DNA of 64,000 bases, taken from assembly GCA_947034885.2 (NCBI GenBank), contig OX344750.2, positions 40,844,821 through 40,908,820 on the forward strand, given 5' to 3'. This stretch comes from Thuidium tamariscinum (lineage: Eukaryota; Streptophyta; Bryopsida; Hypnales; Thuidiaceae). Below are positions 58,263 through 64,000 of the stretch, in pieces. How positions within the stretch are numbered: position 1 is the stretch's first letter; every line of letters starts with the position of its first letter. The translations under genes were made by a program, and so were the position numbers. The notes under the pieces were generated by a model. It searched no databases, was not told the DNA's origin, and saw nothing but the letters and a program-made list of their open reading frames with translations.

Positions 58263-59610
58263 GCCCTTGCAAGGCAGAATGCGTTGGGTGAAAGTCCAAT
58301 TTTTTTTTTAAATTTTGCATATAATTGTTTTTGCAAAAATTTGAATTCATATTTGCAGTCAAACCCCAAATTTGATTGGGGAGGTCTTGAACAAATCCTA
58401 AATAGGACACAAAATAGGGGACTTATTTTTACTTTTATCCTAGAGAATCTAAAAATTGTCTTGTTTGGGCGCACTTTGAATGGAGAATTTAGTGTCCTAC
58501 TCAACAATTAGGTTGCCTTATATCCTGAAAATTACTTTACAAGCCATCAAAGTTAACAAATAATTCTAAAAATATATCCATTTGTACACATGGAGATTAC
58601 TATATACCAATAGCCAATTCAAAAATAGCACATTCTTCTTCAATAACTAAGAACATATATTATGTAGTGCAAAATGCTAAGAAATAGTGTCAAGAAATTA
58701 GTGTGGGACAATTTAATTTTACTATTTACATGTAGTTGCCAGAAGAATATTTCTATTGCTTTTATGGTAACCAGTTTACTATGGGAATGGGTTTCTAGGT
58801 GGAACTTAATTGGCCAAACTTTGTGCTCAAGTCGGGGGTTGATTGCATGCCCCAAATTTCATCCAATCTCTACCTAGAAAGCTTTCTTTTCCCCATCTCC
58901 CATCCCAATCCTAGAAGCTGGGGTTGCAACCCTTCTTCCTATCACACCACTAGTATTCACTTGTTTATTCATTGTGAGTCATTATGTTTTTGATACAACC
59001 TTTTGACTTTTGCACTTGGTTTTTAGATTCTTTTTTATATGGCAATGTTTTTCACTTACATGTGTATTGGAAGTCCAATTGTTTCTATATGATTTGTGAA
59101 GTGAAGTTTGATGGGGTCCATATAAATTTACCTTTAGTAGAAGACTTTCATTGAAGGGATATAGAAGTTTGCCCTAGGAGGAGTACGTGGTTTGAATTTT
59201 GTAGTATTCCAAATGAGGGGGCTCAAGTTCAATTTTTCAATTCTAATTCCTAATTGGTTTGAAGTAACTACACCTAAAATTGCACAAAAAAATAATTCAG
59301 CTTGGTTCCTATTATTATATTGAATTTTTTTGTAGGATCTTATTGGTATTTCAAAGAGGATTCTAGATTCTTTTTTAATACATTTTTTAGATACCATATA
59401 AGTCAACCATGAATTTTTAAAGAGCTAAAAATATATATTTCCAAAATCAACCATAAACTCTAATGGATAGTTGGAGTACATTACAATGGGAATACATTTT
59501 AGGAAAGAATCTAGAGTGGTTGATTTTAGAAAGGGGTTGAAATTAGGTATAGTTACCTTATAAGAACTTTGGTGTGCGGTCTCTTAGTATTGCTCTATGC
59601 ACCTTTTTTT

Positions 59611-60555
59611 TTAACCCCTAAAGGTTAGAGACTATGTCTTCACCAAAAACACACTAAAACTGTCATTTCTACTACAAGCACCAAATTTTTTTTAAAAAAA
59701 CATTTTTTGACACATCTAACCATAGGAACTTCTTGTACATTGGTGTCAAAAGATGTGAAAAAAATTTCAGAAATTTCCACCATGTAGATTGCAAGATATT
59801 AGCATTTGAATTGCCAAAAAACCTTTTTTTGTCCCTGCAAAAAACCGGGTAGCTGCACTTCACAAGGTCACATTTCTATGAAAAAATGTCTAAAATGGTG
59901 GTGCTTCTTTGGATTCATTCTTCATGGCAAGTTGACTACATGCTCAAAACAATTTGCATCATTTGGAATTGTACAACATATAGGAAAAAATTAATGAGCG
60001 AAAAAAAATAGAGAATGATTCAAAATACTAAATTGTTAAAAATTTATTTATGGAATCAAAAAAGGCCAATCCCAATGGTTGTGATGTTGTGACAAACAAT
60101 CAACAACCAAAATTTTAATTTTTTTTCAAAAATATTTAAAATTGAGTAAAGTAAAGGCTTCCAAAGTTTATTTTAGAATAGAGAATCCATAACTATCCAC
60201 AAACTAAATCTCCTCATAGCTTTCATCTCATAAATCAAAATGGAATGATTCAAAGCATTCTGCAATATATATATATATATAGGTACACATCTAGAAAACC
60301 AATTTCAAATTATTAATTTAAAAATATATATTTTTATAAGTAATTTTTGGGTTGCCCGCTGACCAATGAAAACTATATATCATGCAATAACTTTTTGACC
60401 ATGTAGTCGAAAGTTATGAAAATTGTTGGGCCTTCAAGATATCCTCCTTGGGCACATGTGTGAAAATTTCAAAGAAAAAAAAAAATCCATCCATAGTGAG
60501 CTGCCCAAAATCACTATGTTGCCAAAAAAGCGTAGTTTGGTCCTTTAGGGGTTAA
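59611..60555 (+). mobile_element. Complete family D element with TTAACCCCTAAAGG termini
   Basis: TTAACCCCTAAAGG at 59611-59624 is perfectly inverted at 60542-60555, delimiting a 945-bp AT-rich element without coding capacity. Two further copies form the fold-back at 36010-37470. The outer TTAA is not conserved in the copy ending at 37470 (TCAA), so it may be partly target sequence. Confidence 0.7.
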
Positions 60556-61629
60556 ATTTGATAACTATAGTAAGAGTTTTCTTAAGTTTTGGATTAAAAT
60601 TTGTTTGCTAGAATTGTGCCTAAAATTGTGGTTTGTGAAGTAAAAAATAAATGTTTCATAATCCTGTTATATAAATAAACAAAAATCTCTTGTAAGAAAA
60701 CATATTAATATTTTCATCTCAGTCAACAAGTCATACACAATCTTTTTCATAAAAGATTCAAAGATATAAATTTTTTCTACATTTCCATGAAGCTTGAGTA
60801 ATTGAGATTTACAAATATAATTTCTATTTGGATTGGATTGATTTAGTTTAGTGCCAAAAACTTGTCTAATGGGTGAAAATTTAAAGATTTATACATCATT
60901 TTCATATCTCTATAAATCAATCATTTTTTAATCCAATTTTTTAATAAATATTTTTTCCAATTCAACAACTTCCATTTAGTTTCTAAAACAAAACAATATA
61001 ATTAGTCATTGCCACTCTAATTTTCTTAAATAATATTACAAAGAAAAATTTATGGGACTCAATCAAGTGTAAAAGGTTTGTAGCTTAATATCTATAATGT
61101 TGGAGGGTATCCTAGGAAAAATACATTGAAACAAGGTCATTACAATTTGGTCATCGGTGACCATTTCTATATGTGCTAAAATAATAAAATAATAATAATA
61201 GTGACAATGAAATTAAATAAATACTTGCACTATGAAAGGTTTTGACCTTATAATGCATGCTTTCTATTTTGAATACAATGTAGATATTGTCAATACAAAG
61301 CTCTTTTTCCTCTAATCCAAACCCAATAATATTTATATCAACACACATCTATATTAGCAAAACTTGATTTTTGAACAAAGTTGTCATCAACTTTTTTCAC
61401 ATATAGCTTTTATTAATGCAAAGCCTCTTCTCCTTCAATTCCAAGAATTTTTCAAAGACAATTGGCAAAAAGGTAATAAATTTGGAGATGTCTACATATC
61501 TATACTAATTTCTATAAAGAATGAATACGTTAATTTACCAAAGTCAAAATATTTTAAAATATTGTAGGCAAAAATATTTTTATATTTTTCTAATTTCTTC
61601 AAAATAAAATTTTGTAGTAATACGGATTT

Positions 61630-61880
61630 TGGAGTAGGGAGAACTATGTACAAATATTATACATTCACTATAAGGTAGAGGCACTTAGTGACCCCTACAC
61701 TTTGACTTCAAAATTTTCATAATTAACTCTATAAAGCTCCTCCAAAATATAAAACAATCGGGGTTTGATGTCAAGTCCATTATTATTTTTTAAGGGTAAT
61801 TTACCAAGAAGTATAGTAAGAAATTTCAAAAGTTTAATCTTTCCAAAATTAACTTTCAATTCTAAAATGAATGGGCACTT
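61630..61880 (+). repeat. Dispersed hairpin repeat, family B copy 5 (partial)
   Basis: ATGTACAAATATTATACATT, AAGGTAGAGG, then the family tail CTTTGACTTCAAAATTTTCATAA, CTATAAAGCTCC, TTTAATCTTTCCAAAATTAAC. Only the second half of the hairpin region is present. Confidence 0.5.
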
Positions 61881-62538
61881 CATGGACCTTCTTCCTTAGG
61901 CCCACATGGATCAACTCCCCTTTAGTCTTCCTTGGTTTATATTGCTAAGAACAATATAAGAGCTATTCACTTACCACGCTTCATAAAATTTGGAAGTTTT
62001 GAATTCACATTGCAATTAGAAGTCTCACATTAACAAGGAGTGGTGGGAAAAATAGATTAATCCAGCAAAAAATTATGGGGGGGATTTCTTTACTAACATG
62101 CACCCTTAGAGAAAAAACTTAGGGACTTTGGAGGACAAACAAGGGGTCCATTCATCTAGTTAGGGTGAATTGGCCCCCTAGCTTGCCCCTTCTATAGGTG
62201 TAGTAAGAAGAACCTCCCTATTGGTGCTTGATTAACTTACCTTGGAAACCTCTCCTAACTACTTTGGAGCCTCTAATTGCAAATATAAAATATAAAATTT
62301 GCTAATGTTATTATGCTTGGAAAATCATTAGTTTTAGCATTTTTCTATGGGGAGTGGGTTCACCTTGGCTGTTTACTTTGGCCCTACGTTAAGGCCTCTT
62401 GCAATGCAAGCCAAGCTGACAAAAAGTGCATTTGAAGACAAGAAGTGAATACCAATTATTGGTCTTGGTGAAGAGAAAAGAAGGATTTTGAGGTTCATTT
62501 GATTTTGAGGCACGGTTGCTAGTATGTGAACATAGAAA

Positions 62539-62748
62539 GTGTGAGCGTATGAGCCTAGAATTCTATACACCTATAGTATAGGCCTCTACATTATAAACAC
62601 CTCAATGGTTGTAGTGTATCTATGTTCTAAACACCTATATTATAGATGTTTATGTTACAAACACCTTCAATGAGTGTATGATACTTACTTATACTTAGGC
62701 TCGAGGCTCGTAGGCTCACACTTCTATGCTCACAAACTAGCATTGTTG
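62539..62748 (+). repeat. Dispersed repeat, family H copy 3
   Basis: GTGAGCGTATGAGCCTAGAA start, several CACCTATA/TATTATAGATG blocks, TTATACTTAGGCTCGAGG and an end at CTCACAAACTAGCATTG. GAGCCTA and TAGGCTC near the ends are inverted. Confidence 0.55.
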
Positions 62749-62974
62749 GATTTTGAGGTTCACCAAAATCAATTGATAAGCCTATTGGTAGAGACTGATT
62801 AGCTTGAAAGGAATCACTATGCATGAAATTTTTACTCAATTTTTCTCCACCCATTGGATTCACATATCCTTCCAATTTCTTGCTTGACCTTGTAGCTTCC
62901 CAAGAAACTTTGCTGACCCGGCTCACATGGCAGGAGGCCCTTGTTGTTGCATATGAAACCTAACTTAATTTCTA

Positions 62975-63255
62975 CCTTAAGGTGGATACACCTAAAAGTG
63001 TCACTTATTCTTACTGTGCCTAGTTTCCATTATCATGTTGTTCAGATTTTTATACAGTCTTGTTGGCGAGTGAAAGCATGTTTCAACGCATCGAAGAATA
63101 GAAGATTTGGATACCATATGCAAAAGTTATTAACAGTCAAAGTCTATTTCTGAAAGCGCCATCTACAGTCTGGGTACATGACTGATTTTGGAAATGTATG
63201 CATACTGTAGATGGCGCTTTTAAGGTCAGGTGCCATTTTGGGTGTCCCTACCTTA
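62975..63255 (+). repeat. Hairpin repeat, family A copy 2
   Basis: Close copy of 10697-10960 with a perfect 17-bp stem: AAAGCGCCATCTACAGT at 63153-63169 with 63204-63220. The flanking GCAAAAGTTATTAACAGTCAAAG and GATTTTGGAAATGTATG blocks are shared. Confidence 0.65.
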
Positions 63256-63369
63256 GGTGCCCTAAACCTCTTGGTGCAACTAAATTTTCACCAACACTAA
63301 TAAGCTTTTTTTTTAGGGCCAATTAATCAGTGGAGAAGCAAGATCGTGCAAGCCAGCAACGGCACATTA

Positions 63370-63570
63370 AGGTAGAAGGCTCAGAAATGGAGCATCTAAG
63401 GACTGATCTGCTTTTTTCATGTAATTAAACAAACGGAAATATTTCTAGCCCATTTTTCAGAGGAAGAAAAATAGATGAGGAATCTAACACAAGTGGTTTC
63501 ATATTTTTTGGAGCATTTTTGAATTAGTTATGAATTTTCAAACAAAATGTGTTGTAGGTCCCTATTTATG
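63370..63570 (-). repeat. Dispersed hairpin repeat, family B copy 6 (partial, reverse)
   Basis: AAGGTAGAAGGCTCAGAAATGG, then GTTTCATATTTTTTGGAGCA and AATTAGTTATGAATTTTCAAA, matching the reverse copy at 30185-30540; the hairpin part is missing. Confidence 0.45.
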
Positions 63571-63860
63571 TCCCTAGATCCTTCATGAATGGTTCACTTG
63601 CAACTTCAAAGAAAAGATGGAAAAGCAAGGAGAATGATTGGCTCTCACTATTCCCGATGCATCTATCCTTGATTCATTCAATGAATGTGAAGGTCCATTT
63701 AAGAATCACATATTGTCCATTTCAATGCCTTTTATAGGTTCCATTCTTAATGCCCGCTCTATTTTAGAGCCTCCTACCTTATTGGTGGCTTAAGTTGGGG
63801 TGAGTAAGGAAGAAAGTAAAATTCAAAAGCAAACGCTCCAGTGGGGAGCCCCAGCGATAG

Positions 63861-63870
63861 ACACGTGGCG
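63861..63870 (+). promoter_or_regulatory. G-box motif ACACGTGGCG
   Basis: ACACGTGGC is the classic plant G-box/ABRE core bound by bZIP and bHLH factors. It lies in a locally GC-richer segment at the end of the window, where no gene is visible, so its target is unknown and it may be fortuitous. Confidence 0.3.
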
Positions 63871-63910
63871 ACACGGGAAGTCACAGGGATGGGAGGAGAG
63901 GATGAGGGTC

Positions 63911-63998
63911 AGTTGGCATTGGCAGGGCGCGTGTTAAATCGTGTAATCGAAACTAACGTGGCGCAGCTGAAGTTACCCCAGGCTAAACACTGAATTTT
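63911..63998 (+). repeat. Short dispersed repeat, family I copy 2
   Basis: Match of 31144-31220: GTAATCGAAACTAACGTGGC, GCAGCTGAAGTTACCCC, AAACACTGAATTTT. It runs to the window edge and may continue beyond it. Confidence 0.5.
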
Positions 63999-64000
63999 TT

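Larger units (their letters stand above)
55880..64000. other. Intergenic repeat DNA at the right end
   Basis: No gene was found. It contains the family-K transposon (56877-57563), family E copy 2 (57722-58262), the complete family-D element (59611-60555), family B copies (61630-61880, 63370-63570), family H copy 3 (62539-62748), family A copy 2 (62975-63255) and family I copy 2 (63911-63998). 58.3-59.6 and 60.6-61.6 kb are AT-rich without an identified element. The last 200 bases are GC-richer and may approach another gene. Confidence 0.6.

Noticed and set aside
59611..60555. Assignment of the family-D element to piggyBac from its TTAACCC ends
   Set aside because: The TTAA is not preserved at the outer end of the copy at 37470, and no transposase or other diagnostic feature is present.

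Overview
This window looks like nuclear DNA of a land plant. The genes are split by GT-AG introns, three are clear plant-family genes, and TTAGGGTTT-type leader sequence occurs near gene starts. Exons are GC-rich and lie in very AT-rich, repeat-filled intergenic DNA, with only four to five genes in 64 kb. A seed-free plant such as a moss or another bryophyte is my best guess, but nothing here proves the clade.

Layout. 0-5.9 kb is AT-rich repeat DNA. 5.9-10.5 kb (+) holds a ten-exon M18 aspartyl aminopeptidase with a probable plastid transit peptide and all metal ligands intact. 10.5-16.4 kb is repeat DNA ending in a GC-rich promoter/leader. 16.4-19.2 kb (+) holds a three-exon UBP22/USP22-type ubiquitin protease (SAGA deubiquitinase) with zinc finger and catalytic triad. 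23.5-25.3 kb (-) holds a gene with an SRYRPIAPKP motif, probably DUF7950 family, whose C-terminal half is missing. 26-47 kb is a long repeat desert. 47-51 kb is GC-richer and perhaps transcribed on the minus strand. 51.8-54.0 kb (+) holds the full-length paralogue of the 24-kb gene. 55.1-55.9 kb (+) holds an unrecognised three-exon coding region without a visible ATG. 56-64 kb is again repeat DNA.

The genes do not form a pathway. The only relationship is the SRYRPIAPKP pair, inverted relative to each other and about 26 kb apart, with the same intron position.

The repeats are the richest part of the window. I find about ten dispersed families by eye (called A-K here). Several carry short perfect hairpins whose two arms differ between copies yet still pair within each copy. 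Others include a long fold-back made of two head-to-head copies of a 0.95-kb element, a 5'-truncated tRNA-type SINE with a perfect 15-bp target duplication, a DNA transposon with an 8-bp target duplication, a nested MITE insertion, a 45-bp minisatellite and two larger tandem duplications. No transposase or reverse transcriptase gene is visible, so all of them look non-autonomous. I see no rRNA, tRNA or CRISPR feature.
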